NCBI RefSeq assembly: GCF_013184525.1
Contig: NZ_JAAOIZ010000003.1
Coordinates: forward strand, 62,001 to 126,000
Length of the DNA: 64,000 bases
Direction of reading: 5' to 3'
Source: Chryseobacterium sp. LAM-KRS1
GTDB taxonomy: Bacteria; Bacteroidota; Bacteroidia; Flavobacteriales; Weeksellaceae
Each line of letters begins with the position of its first letter. Positions within the stretch are counted from its first letter, which is position 1. The position numbers and the translations under genes were made by a program. This document shows, one piece after another, positions 54,348 to 62,944 of the stretch. The notes under the pieces were generated by a model, which did no database searches, had not been told where the DNA came from, and was given only the letters and a program-made list of their open reading frames with translations.

Positions 54348-54954
54348 ATCCTTCAATCGTTCTGAACGTTAGGTTTATTCTTGGAGTTTTTACCTTTGTA
54401 GTTGGGGGAAGCCTGTGGAGCCAGTTATCCTGTGTTATTCCTTTCATTACCAATAGGCTTCCGTTTTGTAAGAAAATCTCCACTTTCTCTTTGGTTTGTT
54501 TGTGTTTAAACAAAAATTTCCGTTCCGCTCCAAAGGTTACCGATGCAATGGCACCATGCTTTTTCAGGTCTTTTTCACTATCACTATGATAAGCCATCCC
54601 TTCACTGCCGTCATGATATAAATTGAGAAGACATGAGTTATAGGTTTCTCCTGATATTTCCTCACACTTTTTCTTTAATTCCAATAGCTCAGGCGTCCAT
54701 AGCGTCGCATACTTGGTTCTGTTGGAATAGGTATATTCAAATGCTTTTTCCCCGAACCACGCCACTTTTCTTTTGGTTAGAATAAGTTTACCGAAAATAA
54801 TGGCTTCGTCATTTTCCCAGGGAATCTGATTCAAAAGATAGTTATAATAGAAATCGGATTTTTCTTTAGAGAAAATGGTTCCGTAATAATTAACCGTTCC
54901 GTCTTTGGGAAGGATATTGACCGGAAAATCATATATTTCTTCAAATAAACTCAT
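54346..54954 (-). CDS. alkB: AlkB-type 2-oxoglutarate/Fe(II) dioxygenase (alkylated-DNA repair)
   Basis: The ATG at 54954 (MSLFEEIYDFPVNILP) is preferred over 54981, because the longer start would overlap the previous gene; 202 residues. The double-stranded beta-helix iron site is AYHSDSEKDL (H-x-D) with the second His in WLHRLPP, and the 2OG-binding Arg in TPRINLTFR. AlkB enzymes remove methyl groups from 1-meA and 3-meC by oxidation. It ends a three-gene run with a methyltransferase and an AraC-Ogt fusion, so a methylation-response cluster is likely. Confidence 0.9.
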   Translation of the reverse strand: MSLFEEIYDFPVNILPKDGTVNYYGTIFSKEKSDFYYNYLLNQIPWENDEAIIFGKLILTKRKVAWFGEKAFEYTYSNRTKYATLWTPELLELKKKCEEISGETYNSCLLNLYHDGSEGMAYHSDSEKDLKKHGAIASVTFGAERKFLFKHKQTKEKVEIFLQNGSLLVMKGITQDNWLHRLPPTTKVKTPRINLTFRTIEG

Positions 54955-54956
54955 TC

Positions 54957-55667
54957 CTATTTTTTTATGGCACGAATACACATGAAAGCCGGAAACTCAT
55001 TTAGTTCTTTAAAATGTTTCGGATCCAGTTTTTCAAATTCTTTTGTAGGTTTTGGTTCAACCAGTTTATCAATATAAAAACCATTGTCTGTAAGCGGAGT
55101 GATGCATTCACTAAGAGGTCTTCTGAAGCTGTTAATTTCAACAGATTTCCCGAATCCGTTCCATATACAATTTACATGTTCAATTTCGAAATATTTTTCT
55201 GAATGAAAGTAATTGTATTCAAAAAAAGGATGCTCAATCGATATAACAAGACTACCATCAGGTTTCAAAACCCTGCAAAATTCTTGAATGGTAAAATTCC
55301 AATCCTCTATATAATGAAGCGCTAATGCACAAATAACAGTATCAAAGCTTCGATCCTCAAACATTTCAAAGGGTAAAGATAAATCGTGGACGAAAAAATC
55401 TTTTTCATTATTATTTCTTTCACGTGCCAGCATGATCATTTTTTCACTGATATCAAAACCTTTTACTGTCGCTCCCTCAGATATTAGGATTTCAGCATAT
55501 TTCCCCGGACCACAAGCCGCATCAAGGATAAATTTACCCTTTACCTCCGGAATAAGCTCCAATGTATTCGGTCTGTCATAATAGGCATTATATGGTTTGT
55601 GATCGATCAGCTCATTATATTTCTCAGCGATCTCCTCATAAGCAGATAAGATTTTATGTTTGATCAT
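54957..55667 (-). CDS. Class I SAM-dependent methyltransferase
   Basis: 236 residues. Motif I is FILDAACGPGKYAEIL, acidic loop GFDISEKMI, motif II-like DTVICALALHYIEDW, and post-motif LKPDGSLVISIEHPFFEYNYF. The fold is the UbiE/COQ5-like Rossmann methyltransferase; the target is not visible. It is translationally close to AlkB (2 bp) and 18 bp downstream of the AraC-Ogt gene. A methyltransferase inside an alkylation-repair unit is unusual. Confidence 0.85.
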   Translation of the reverse strand: MIKHKILSAYEEIAEKYNELIDHKPYNAYYDRPNTLELIPEVKGKFILDAACGPGKYAEILISEGATVKGFDISEKMIMLARERNNNEKDFFVHDLSLPFEMFEDRSFDTVICALALHYIEDWNFTIQEFCRVLKPDGSLVISIEHPFFEYNYFHSEKYFEIEHVNCIWNGFGKSVEINSFRRPLSECITPLTDNGFYIDKLVEPKPTKEFEKLDPKHFKELNEFPAFMCIRAIKK

Positions 55668-55685
55668 GATTGTATCCTTTGATTT

Positions 55686-56543
55686 CTAGATTGAATCTAT
55701 TGCATTGGAAGTGCGTGAACTTTCCCAACCGATAATAAGTTGTTTTCTGTCCTTTCCCCAACGGTAACCGCCCATGTTTCCTGATGATTGAATGACCCTG
55801 TGACAAGGAATAAGAAAGGCTACAGGATTGCTTCCAATAGCTGTTCCTACTGCTCTGGAAGCTTTAGGATTGCCTATTTTCCCGGCCAGATTACCATAAG
55901 TAGACAGTTTTCCCATAGGAATTGTCAGAAGGCTTTCCCAGACTTTTAACTGAAAATCAGTGCCCTTAAGGTGAAGTTTTACGGTATTTAACTTGTTCCA
56001 GTCTTTACCGAAAATAGACAAGGCATCTTTTTGAAACTGATCCTGCTTCTCATAAAAAGAAGCATTAGGAAACTGGGCTTTCAGATTTCCTAATGCCATT
56101 TCTTGATTATTTTCAAAGGCCAGATGGCAAATTCCTTTTTCGGTAGAAGCTACCAGAATGTTTCCAAATGGACTTTCTGAAAAACTATGGTTAATTCTCA
56201 GGCTTTTTCCGCCATTTTTAAACTCAGCCGGAGACATTCCTTCTATTTTTACAAATAAATCATGAAGCCTGCTTGTACTGGAAAGCCCGGTCTCATAAGC
56301 AGCATCAAATACGCTCAATTTCTCTTCCTTCAAAAGACTTTTGGCATGTTCTATACTGATGAACTGTAAAAATTTTTTCGGACTTGTTCCTGCCCAATCT
56401 GTAAAGATTTTTTGAAAATGGGTAGGACTAAGATGCACTTTTTCTGCTACTTCTTCCAGACTCGGCTGAAGTTTAAAATTACTTTGGATATACTCTATCG
56501 CTTTAGCGATTCTGTTGTAATCTATTTGACTTTGTGTAGACAT
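55686..56543 (-). CDS. AraC-type regulator fused to O6-methylguanine-DNA methyltransferase (Ada-like)
   Basis: ATG 56543 (MSTQSQIDYNR) is preferred over 56573; 285 residues. The N-terminal half has two AraC helix-turn-helices (SLEEVAEKVHLSPTHFQKIF and VFDAAYETGLSSTSRLHDLF). The C-terminal half is an Ogt/MGMT domain ending in PVAFLIPCHRVIQSSGNMGGYRWG, with the acceptor Cys in PCHR. The Zn-binding Ada domain with its own phosphotriester acceptor Cys is absent. It should repair O6-methylguanine and activate the downstream genes. Confidence 0.9.
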   Translation of the reverse strand: MSTQSQIDYNRIAKAIEYIQSNFKLQPSLEEVAEKVHLSPTHFQKIFTDWAGTSPKKFLQFISIEHAKSLLKEEKLSVFDAAYETGLSSTSRLHDLFVKIEGMSPAEFKNGGKSLRINHSFSESPFGNILVASTEKGICHLAFENNQEMALGNLKAQFPNASFYEKQDQFQKDALSIFGKDWNKLNTVKLHLKGTDFQLKVWESLLTIPMGKLSTYGNLAGKIGNPKASRAVGTAIGSNPVAFLIPCHRVIQSSGNMGGYRWGKDRKQLIIGWESSRTSNAIDSI

Positions 56544-56611
56544 ATCTTTGTATTTTATCTCACAAATTTCCAAAGAAAATCCCGCAGAAAAAATCCGATT
56601 CTTGTGGAATT

Positions 56612-57466
56612 TTAATCCTGGCTGATGTGATAATAAGCTAACATTTTGTAATATAGTTTAGCGGCAAGGAATGCGCTTGGCTTAGCCATCGGAGAATCCA
56701 TCAATTCCACAATATCAAAAGCTACAACATTACATTTTTCAAATACTTTTCTTAATAATTCCAACGTTGGATACCATTGCAGACCTCCGGGTTCTGGTGT
56801 TCCGGTAGATGGACAGATAGATGGGTCAAAAGCATCCAAATCGATTGTAATATATACATTTCCGGAAACTTTTTCTAAAACATCATTGATCCAGTTATCA
56901 TTGACAGCAATTTCATGTGCAAAAAATACTCTTCCTTCAGGTAAATACTGGTATTCTTCAACATCCATTGAACGGATACCCACCTGAACCAGGTTGTGCT
57001 TCTGATTAGCTTCAAAAACAGCACATGCATGATTGGAGGTAGAACCATGGAATTCAGGACGTAAATCCGTGTGAGCATCCAGTTGTAATACTGTTAAATT
57101 ATCATATTTCTCACCTACAGCACGGATCGAACCAATAGAAACAGAGTGTTCACCACCAAAAAGGGTAAACAACTTTCCTTCATTCTGTAACAGCTCTTTT
57201 GTCTTTTGATAAACCGCTTCCGTCATCGCTTCAGGTGTAGCATTTTCAGATACTTCCCCGGCAAGATAAACACCATCAAGGTAAGGCTCGGTTCCTGTTT
57301 CTATGTCATAAAGCTCCATGTTTTCAGAAGCATTAAGGAATAATTCAGGACCTTTATCCGCTCCTTTACCCCATGTTGAGGTTCCGTCGTAAGGAACGGT
57401 AACCAACATTACTTTTGAGTTTTCTAATGACGCATTTTCTTCAGGAATTCCCGCGTATGTTTTCAT
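56612..57466 (-). CDS. speB: Agmatinase
   Basis: 284 residues of the ureohydrolase fold. Metal ligands: His in LFGGEHSVSIG, Asp/His/Asp in LQLDAHTDLR, and Asp/Asp in ITIDLDAFDPS; STSNHA matches the substrate loop. It hydrolyses agmatine to putrescine and urea in the cytosol with Mn. The arginine decarboxylase that would supply agmatine is encoded 0.9 kb upstream on the same strand, with a HAD hydrolase in opposite orientation between them. A -7 box is upstream. Confidence 0.92.
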   Translation of the reverse strand: MKTYAGIPEENASLENSKVMLVTVPYDGTSTWGKGADKGPELFLNASENMELYDIETGTEPYLDGVYLAGEVSENATPEAMTEAVYQKTKELLQNEGKLFTLFGGEHSVSIGSIRAVGEKYDNLTVLQLDAHTDLRPEFHGSTSNHACAVFEANQKHNLVQVGIRSMDVEEYQYLPEGRVFFAHEIAVNDNWINDVLEKVSGNVYITIDLDAFDPSICPSTGTPEPGGLQWYPTLELLRKVFEKCNVVAFDIVELMDSPMAKPSAFLAAKLYYKMLAYYHISQD

Positions 57467-57512
57467 GTTTTTATTTAAAAATTAAATGATTTAAAATTTG
57501 AAATACTTCCCG

Positions 57513-57545
57513 CAAAGATACAAAGAAGTTGGAAGCCGGAAGCAA
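57513..57545 (-). promoter_or_regulatory. Promoter of the agmatinase gene
   Basis: Minus-strand TATCTTTG (57520-57513), preceded by TTG (57545-57543) at a 22-bp spacing, 47 bp before the ATG. It fits the flavobacterial consensus. Confidence 0.6.
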
Positions 57546-57627
57546 GAGAAGGGAAGTTTTTGAAGGTATCAAACAAACCCACAGCCTCTATAAAATTCTA
57601 ACTTCTTCCATCTCCTCTAAAATTCAC

Positions 57628-57635
57628 TACCTTTG
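57628..57635 (+). promoter_or_regulatory. -7 box that sets the HAD gene start
   Basis: TACCTTTG, 15 bp upstream of the ATG at 57651. A TTG start at 57633 would overlap this box, supporting the later ATG. Confidence 0.6.
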
Positions 57636-57650
57636 CAAAAAAAATCAAAT

Positions 57651-58313
57651 ATGTCCTTAAAAGCGGTGCTTTTTGATATGGATGGGGTAATTGTAGATAC
57701 AGAACCATTGCATAGAAAAGCTTACTTCAAGATGTTCGAAGATCTTAAAATTCAGGTATCTGAAGAACTTTACACTTCATTTACCGGAGCTTCCACCAAA
57801 AAAGTCTGCGAAACATTAATTCAGATATTCGGGCTTAACCATACTTATCAGGAGTTGACCAATATAAAAAGGGATTATTTTAAAGATTACTTCTATAATG
57901 ATGCCGATTTTGACCTTATTCCCGGGGTGAGAAAACTGATAGAACATTACTATGAAAATAATATTCAGCTCATTGTAGCCTCTTCCGCAAGTATGGTAAC
58001 CATCAATATGGTTTTTGAAAAATTCGGACTTGAAAAATATTTCAACGGGAAAATCAGTGGTGCTGAGTTAAAAGAATCAAAACCTCATCCTGAAGTTTTT
58101 CTTTTGGCAGCCCAGCTGGCTGAACAGCCGATAGAAAACTGCCTGGTAATTGAAGATTCTACCAATGGAATTCTGGCCGCTCATAATGCTAAAATTTTCT
58201 GTGCCGCCTATAAAAGTGAACATTCCCATAATCAGGATTATTCCCTGGCTAACATTACCATCTCAGATTATACTGAACTGGAATTAGATAAAATCTCAGA
58301 TTATTTTAAATAA
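57651..58313 (+). CDS. HAD-superfamily hydrolase (beta-phosphoglucomutase-like)
   Basis: ATG 57651 (MSLKAVLFDMDGVIVDTEPLHR) is chosen over an upstream TTG because the promoter box overlaps the latter; 220 residues. Motif I is FDMDGVIVDTEPLH, motif II IVASSAS, motif III Lys (KESKPHPEVF), and motif IV VIEDSTNGILAAHNA. The helical cap after motif I fits the PGMB/phosphatase group. Likely a sugar-phosphate phosphatase or mutase; it lies between the polyamine genes but on the opposite strand, so a functional link is not implied. Confidence 0.88.
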   Translation: MSLKAVLFDMDGVIVDTEPLHRKAYFKMFEDLKIQVSEELYTSFTGASTKKVCETLIQIFGLNHTYQELTNIKRDYFKDYFYNDADFDLIPGVRKLIEHYYENNIQLIVASSASMVTINMVFEKFGLEKYFNGKISGAELKESKPHPEVFLLAAQLAEQPIENCLVIEDSTNGILAAHNAKIFCAAYKSEHSHNQDYSLANITISDYTELELDKISDYFK

Positions 58314-58345
58314 AAAAAGGTTCTCGATCGAGAACCTTTTTTTTT
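58312..58345. terminator. Strong bidirectional terminator
   Basis: A7, palindrome GGTTCTCGATCGAGAACC, T9. It begins within the HAD stop codon and also ends speA. Confidence 0.93.
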
Positions 58346-58371
58346 ATATTGATCCGTCTCCGAGAGGAGCG

Positions 58372-59763
58372 TTAGTATCCCAAAAGTTTTAAAACATCTT
58401 CCGGCTCCTGTCTTTCACGGAATATTTCATATTGAAACTCTCCGTTTTCATCTTTCTGAATCAGAATATGTCTTGGCTGAGGCATTAAGCAATGATGCAC
58501 TCCTCCGTATCCTCCAATCGTTTCCTGATAAGCTCCTGTATGGAAGAAGCCAATATATAGAGGTTTTGTATCACTGAAAACAGGCAGGTAGATTGCATTG
58601 GTATGCTGTTCGGAATTATAATAATCATCCGAATCACACGTTAAGCCTCCCAGAAATACTCTTTCATAAGTATCTTCCCAACGATTCAGAGGAAGCATGA
58701 TAAAGTGTCTTGAAATCGCCCATGTATCAGGAAGTGTCGTCATGAATGAAGAATCGATCATGTTCCACTTCTCTCTGTCGTTCTGACGTTTTTGCGAAAT
58801 AATTTTATAGAGGTTAGCTCCACTTTCTCCTACCGTGAAACTTCCAAATTCAGTATAAATATTCGGTTCCTCTACTCCTTCTTCTTCACAGAATTTTTTA
58901 ATCTGGGAAACGATCTCTTCAACCATATACTGGTAATCGTAATCAAAGTTCAAAGAAGTCTTAATCGGGAAACCTCCTCCGATGTTCAAAGAATCCACCT
59001 CCGGAGCAATTTTCTTCAAACGTGCATATACACGAAGACATTTATATAATTCATTCCAGTAATACGCAGTATCTTTGATCCCTGTATTGATGAAAAAGTG
59101 AAGCATTTTCAATCGCGCATTCGGGTGCTCAGCAATTTTCTGACTGTAATAAGGAATAATGTCTTTATATCCTATTCCTAATCTGGATGTATAAAATTCG
59201 AATTTCGGTTCTTCCTCGGAAGCAATTCTGATCCCTATATCAAAAGTAGTATCTATACTCTCTGTAAGTTTGTCTAGTTCCCTGTAATTATCAAGGATCG
59301 GAGTAATATTTTCAAAACCATTATTGATCATCTCCGAAATTTTTGCCAGATAATCATCTGTTTTGAATCCATTACAGATTACTTCAATATTTTTATCTAC
59401 TTTACCTTTTTTGTAAAGAGACCTTACAATATCCATATCATAAGCGGAAGATGTTTCAATAGAAATATCATTCTTCAGAGCTTCTTCAATAACAAAATTA
59501 AAATGACTGGATTTCGTACAGTAACAATATCTGTAATTTTTCTTATATTCGATTTTCTCAAAAGCCTCCTTGAACCAGCCTTTTGCTTTCTGAATATTCT
59601 GAGAAATCTTCGGGAGGTAACTAACCTTTAAAGGAGTTCCAAACTTTTCAACAACATCCATCAAAGGAATATCGTGAAACAACAAATTGTTTTCAGAAAC
59701 GTTAAATTCTTCTGTTGGAAAATATAACGTCTGATCAATAAGTTCCGAGTATTTTATTTTCAT
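58372..59763 (-). CDS. speA: Arginine decarboxylase, fold-III PLP enzyme
   Basis: 463 residues, the shorter Bacteroidota form compared with the 658-residue E. coli SpeA. The PLP Lys lies in YCYCTKSSHFNFVIEEAL, the Gly-rich phosphate loop in LNIGGGFPIK, and the C-terminal active-site Cys region in FLGGLTCDSDDYYN, followed by FFHTGAYQETIGGYGG. It makes agmatine from arginine, the substrate of the agmatinase encoded downstream, giving putrescine. Start ATG 59763 is well supported. Confidence 0.93.
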   Translation of the reverse strand: MKIKYSELIDQTLYFPTEEFNVSENNLLFHDIPLMDVVEKFGTPLKVSYLPKISQNIQKAKGWFKEAFEKIEYKKNYRYCYCTKSSHFNFVIEEALKNDISIETSSAYDMDIVRSLYKKGKVDKNIEVICNGFKTDDYLAKISEMINNGFENITPILDNYRELDKLTESIDTTFDIGIRIASEEEPKFEFYTSRLGIGYKDIIPYYSQKIAEHPNARLKMLHFFINTGIKDTAYYWNELYKCLRVYARLKKIAPEVDSLNIGGGFPIKTSLNFDYDYQYMVEEIVSQIKKFCEEEGVEEPNIYTEFGSFTVGESGANLYKIISQKRQNDREKWNMIDSSFMTTLPDTWAISRHFIMLPLNRWEDTYERVFLGGLTCDSDDYYNSEQHTNAIYLPVFSDTKPLYIGFFHTGAYQETIGGYGGVHHCLMPQPRHILIQKDENGEFQYEIFRERQEPEDVLKLLGY

Positions 59764-59893
59764 TTTTTAGCAAGTGAATTAAGAATGCAAAATTGCTAAA
59801 AAAGTTTGATTTTTTGATGTTAAAATTATTATAATTTTATTTGATCTTCATGAAAGGCTCTATCGAAATCAGCACCCGCTAATTCACCGTTTA

Positions 59894-60766
59894 TTAATAT
59901 GTAAACTTACGAATATAGAATTGTCTTTTATCATCAGAAATCTCCAGCACTTGTTGAATATATACATCTACAGAGCCGTATTTCTTATCAATTTCATTAA
60001 ATGCAGAATCCAGATAATTCCTCTCTACCCAGCTGAGCTTTTCCAATACTTTGATATCCATTTTAGGATATAGAAAATGCAGGTTTCCAGCCAGCTTTAA
60101 TCGCTTCATAACCATATCTTCCCTGTAGTTGTTAGACATCAGATAATCATTATAAATTGTTGCTTTATCAAACTTTAAAATGGTCAGAATAAGAGCAGTA
60201 ATAATACCTGTCCTGTCTTTCCCTGCCGTGCAGTGATATAAAACAGGTTGATCTGAATCCAAAATTTCACTAATAATCTTTTTGATTGTTGCCGGATTTT
60301 CGGTTACATATTCACGATAAAAGTCAACCATTCTTTTATCAGCATCGGCAGAATTTACCTTTCCCTTTAAAACCAGTTTTCTGGCTTGTGATAGCTGGTC
60401 TCCCTGATCTTCAAATGCTGAGTATTTTTTATAGCTAAGCTGAGCAGGTAGATGATCAGGCTTCAGACCGATTTCTTTTTCATTTCTGAGATCGATCACT
60501 TCCGCTATTCCCAGTTTGTTAATCGTGTCAAATGATTTTTTCTTAAGCTTATTAAGATGCCCGCTCCTGTAAAAAACACCTTTTCGTAATGTTCTCCCGT
60601 CAACATTTTTCATTTCTTCCAATGTCCGGAAATTATGTACTTTTTTCACTCCCGCATTTTCAGCCTGGCTTTTTCCATACTCGGGTGCAGTGAAGTTCTG
60701 TGTTTTACAGGAAAAAGCACAGAATAGTACAATAAAAAGGAATAGTATTTTAAGTAATTTCTTCAA
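59894..60766 (-). CDS. Lipoprotein tyrosine/dual-specificity phosphatase
   Basis: The frame is open to an ATG at 60832, but that would give an unlikely 28-residue basic N-terminus before the signal. A TTG at 60766 gives MKKLLKILFLFIVLFCAFSCK, a standard lipoprotein signal with lipobox AFSC, so I use it (290 residues). The phosphatase site is VLYHCTAGKDRTGI (CxxxxxR), near two thirds of the protein. The family acts on phosphotyrosine or phospholipid headgroups. Being lipidated, it probably works at the envelope. The start choice is the main uncertainty. Confidence 0.75.
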   Translation of the reverse strand: MKKLLKILFLFIVLFCAFSCKTQNFTAPEYGKSQAENAGVKKVHNFRTLEEMKNVDGRTLRKGVFYRSGHLNKLKKKSFDTINKLGIAEVIDLRNEKEIGLKPDHLPAQLSYKKYSAFEDQGDQLSQARKLVLKGKVNSADADKRMVDFYREYVTENPATIKKIISEILDSDQPVLYHCTAGKDRTGIITALILTILKFDKATIYNDYLMSNNYREDMVMKRLKLAGNLHFLYPKMDIKVLEKLSWVERNYLDSAFNEIDKKYGSVDVYIQQVLEISDDKRQFYIRKFTY

Positions 60767-60869
60767 TATTCTAGAAAAATTAAGTCGATGTCGATACAAG
60801 ATACAAAAGTTTCTCCGAATACTCAATTTCAAAGGTATTCAGCTTATCATTCTAAAAACAAACATCAGC

Positions 60870-61517
60870 TTAATATATTGGTGGATATTCTATATCATCG
60901 CGTCCTACAAAAAACAACAAATCGCCGGATTCATAGTGAACGGATACTTCATCTTCAACAGCAAAATTTCGGGTTCCGATCCTTGAAGTAATGCTTAAGC
61001 TACCATTTGTAAGAGGCCAGTTCAATCCTTTTGTTGTTATATTTTCCACAATAGGGAAAGGATATAAAGAAATCATTCTATTCTTCACCTTTTGCACTGT
61101 AAAATCTTTAGGAATAAAATAATATTCAGAAAATTCATCATAAAATCTTATCTCCAATCTGTCTTTAAAGGTATAAGCAACCGTAAGGTTTCCTAAGAAA
61201 TGGTCCTGCTCACCACCACTGGCCCCAAAAACATCTATAGCGCGAAATCCTTTATCCAAAATAATTTCCAGAGCTTTATGAAAGTCTGTTTTATCCTGAT
61301 CCAGGGTGAGAATAAATTTTTCCTGATATACCTCTTCATCAGATCCTGTGTGTGAATCAAAATCACCGGAAATGAAGTCCAATTTATCTAAAGGAAATCT
61401 TTTCTCTTTTAAGTAATGAAAAGCACCATCCGTACATGCAATTAAATCATATCCGGATAAATCAGGAAAGGATTTGGGAGGTTCTCCGTTAATAAAAAGT
61501 AATACTTTATCTTTCAT
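60870..61517 (-). CDS. thiN: Thiamine pyrophosphokinase
   Basis: 215 residues. TPK motifs: LIACTDGAFHYL, FISGDFDSH, the DKTDFHKAL acidic site, GASGGEQDHFLGNL, and the C-terminal GTRNFA. It pyrophosphorylates thiamine with ATP to form TPP. Its start overlaps the end of the cobalamin adenosyltransferase by 11 bp, so the two are likely co-translated although the cofactors differ. The lipoprotein phosphatase follows after about 100 bp. Confidence 0.9.
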   Translation of the reverse strand: MKDKVLLFINGEPPKSFPDLSGYDLIACTDGAFHYLKEKRFPLDKLDFISGDFDSHTGSDEEVYQEKFILTLDQDKTDFHKALEIILDKGFRAIDVFGASGGEQDHFLGNLTVAYTFKDRLEIRFYDEFSEYYFIPKDFTVQKVKNRMISLYPFPIVENITTKGLNWPLTNGSLSITSRIGTRNFAVEDEVSVHYESGDLLFFVGRDDIEYPPIY

Positions 61518-62076
61518 TCGGATTCCAGTATTCTTCCGGTTCGTTATTTAGTTTTGAAATATACCGGGCAAGAACAAAAAGATAATCTGAAAGCCTGTTG
61601 AGATATTTAATTAATTCAGGACGAACCTCTTCAGCTTCATTCAGGAAAACCAGAGAACGTTCTGCCCTTCTGCAGATTGTTCTTGCTGCATGAAGAAATG
61701 TCGCAGATTTTCCGCCACCGGGAAGTATAAAATATTGAAGAGGCTCCAGCTGGGTATCAAAATCATCCATCCAATGCTCTAATTCTTCAATCTCATTTTC
61801 TGAAATAATCAACGGAAGCCTGGATTTTCCATTGGCAAGCATTAATTTATCAACCGGAGTTGCTGCTTCAGAGCCCACAGTAAATAAATCAAACTGAATT
61901 TTCTTCAATTGCTTTAAAACCTCAACATCTTCAATATGACTTTTTGCAATGCCAATAAAAGAATTCAACTCATCGATATTACCATAACTTTCTACTCTGG
62001 CGCTGGCCTTGGAAACTCTTGTTCCTCCATAAAGAGCGGTTTGTCCTTTATCTCCTGTTTTTGTATAAATTTTCAT
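61507..62076 (-). CDS. PduO-type cob(I)alamin adenosyltransferase
   Basis: 189 residues of the PduO family. The ATP-binding N-terminus reads IYTKTGDKGQTALYGGTRVSKA and the B12 side shows RVESYGNIDELNSFIG, then RTICRRAERSLVFL and YLNRLSDYLFVLARYI. It adenosylates reduced cob(I)alamin to adenosylcobalamin. Co-transcribed with thiN by overlap. No B12-dependent mutase is visible in the window. Confidence 0.92.
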   Translation of the reverse strand: MKIYTKTGDKGQTALYGGTRVSKASARVESYGNIDELNSFIGIAKSHIEDVEVLKQLKKIQFDLFTVGSEAATPVDKLMLANGKSRLPLIISENEIEELEHWMDDFDTQLEPLQYFILPGGGKSATFLHAARTICRRAERSLVFLNEAEEVRPELIKYLNRLSDYLFVLARYISKLNNEPEEYWNPNER

Positions 62077-62161
62077 ACGACTAAATTACTTTTTTAAAAT
62101 TAGCTTTACAATACTTACGGGTTTGTTTCTTATCTTGTTTTGTAATCCTGCTAATATAAAA

Positions 62162-62183
62162 ATGACCGGTAAAAACCAGCCAT
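62162..62183 (-). terminator. Probable terminator of the lipoprotein gene
   Basis: ATGACCGGT, AAAA, ACCAGCCAT (7 of 9 pairs plus a G-T pair), with ATTTTTAT after it on the minus strand. It lies 8 bp past the lipoprotein stop. Confidence 0.5.
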
Positions 62184-62190
62184 CTTCAAA

Positions 62191-62775
62191 TTATTTATCT
62201 ACCTCAACATATTGCAACACTGTCTTGTTTTTAGAATTATAAATAATGGTACTTTTATTGGGAAACCGCTTTAATTTATAATACTCGATACCATTGACAT
62301 TCTTTATATCTTCTAAAATGCTTTTATCAATTGTATTTTCAGGCAGGAACTTTTCAATAAAACTTATTTTATCTACGATGTTTTGTCCGTCTACCTTTCG
62401 GGCTGCCTTATCGGACCGGGTTTCATCCGTTGTAGGTTGAGACTCCAGAAATGGAATGATATCTTTTTTGTCTGCTTTATACTTAAAAATATATCCTGTA
62501 GTGCCATTTGGAAATACAAACTTTTTCCCGTTTTCATCAGATACAACAGCTTTCCCTGAACCAGGAAAAACCTGATTAAATTGAACATCTTCAGAATTTG
62601 TCAGGGACTTGATGGACTCATTCACGGTCTTTTTCACCCTCTCTTCCACTGCCTGTTGGGTCCTTTGCTTTACTGTTTCGGTTGTTTCCTGTACAGTCTG
62701 ATCTATTTTATCACTGATTTTATTACACGATAGTAGTGACAAAGCACTTGTAATTCCTAAAATTAGCTTCTTCAT
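62191..62775 (-). CDS. Lipoprotein of unknown function
   Basis: 194 residues with lipobox SLLSCNK (Cys near 17). Residues about 20-60 form a charged coiled-coil (TVQETTETVKQRTQQAVEER), followed by a small alpha/beta region (SGKAVVSDENGKKFVFPNGT, then YIFKYKADKKDIIPFLESQ). No enzyme motif. It probably faces the periplasm as an envelope structural or stress protein, which is inference from the signal only. Confidence 0.65.
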   Translation of the reverse strand: MKKLILGITSALSLLSCNKISDKIDQTVQETTETVKQRTQQAVEERVKKTVNESIKSLTNSEDVQFNQVFPGSGKAVVSDENGKKFVFPNGTTGYIFKYKADKKDIIPFLESQPTTDETRSDKAARKVDGQNIVDKISFIEKFLPENTIDKSILEDIKNVNGIEYYKLKRFPNKSTIIYNSKNKTVLQYVEVDK

Positions 62776-62905
62776 TTCTCTGAAATTATAAATAATACCC
62801 GGTACATCTCTCTTTTAAACGTAAAAAACGCAATGATATTTTAGGAGAAAAAAATATTTTTAATGCCCCAAATCCTACTGACAAACTGTTGTCATAACGT
62901 GCTCT

Positions 62906-62913
62906 TATCTTTG
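62906..62913 (+). promoter_or_regulatory. -7 box of the DinB-like gene
   Basis: TATCTTTG, 31 bp upstream of ATG 62945. It fits TAnnTTTG; no TTG at normal -33 spacing. Confidence 0.55.
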
Positions 62914-62944
62914 TATCAACAATAACAAATTAAACAAAAATATT

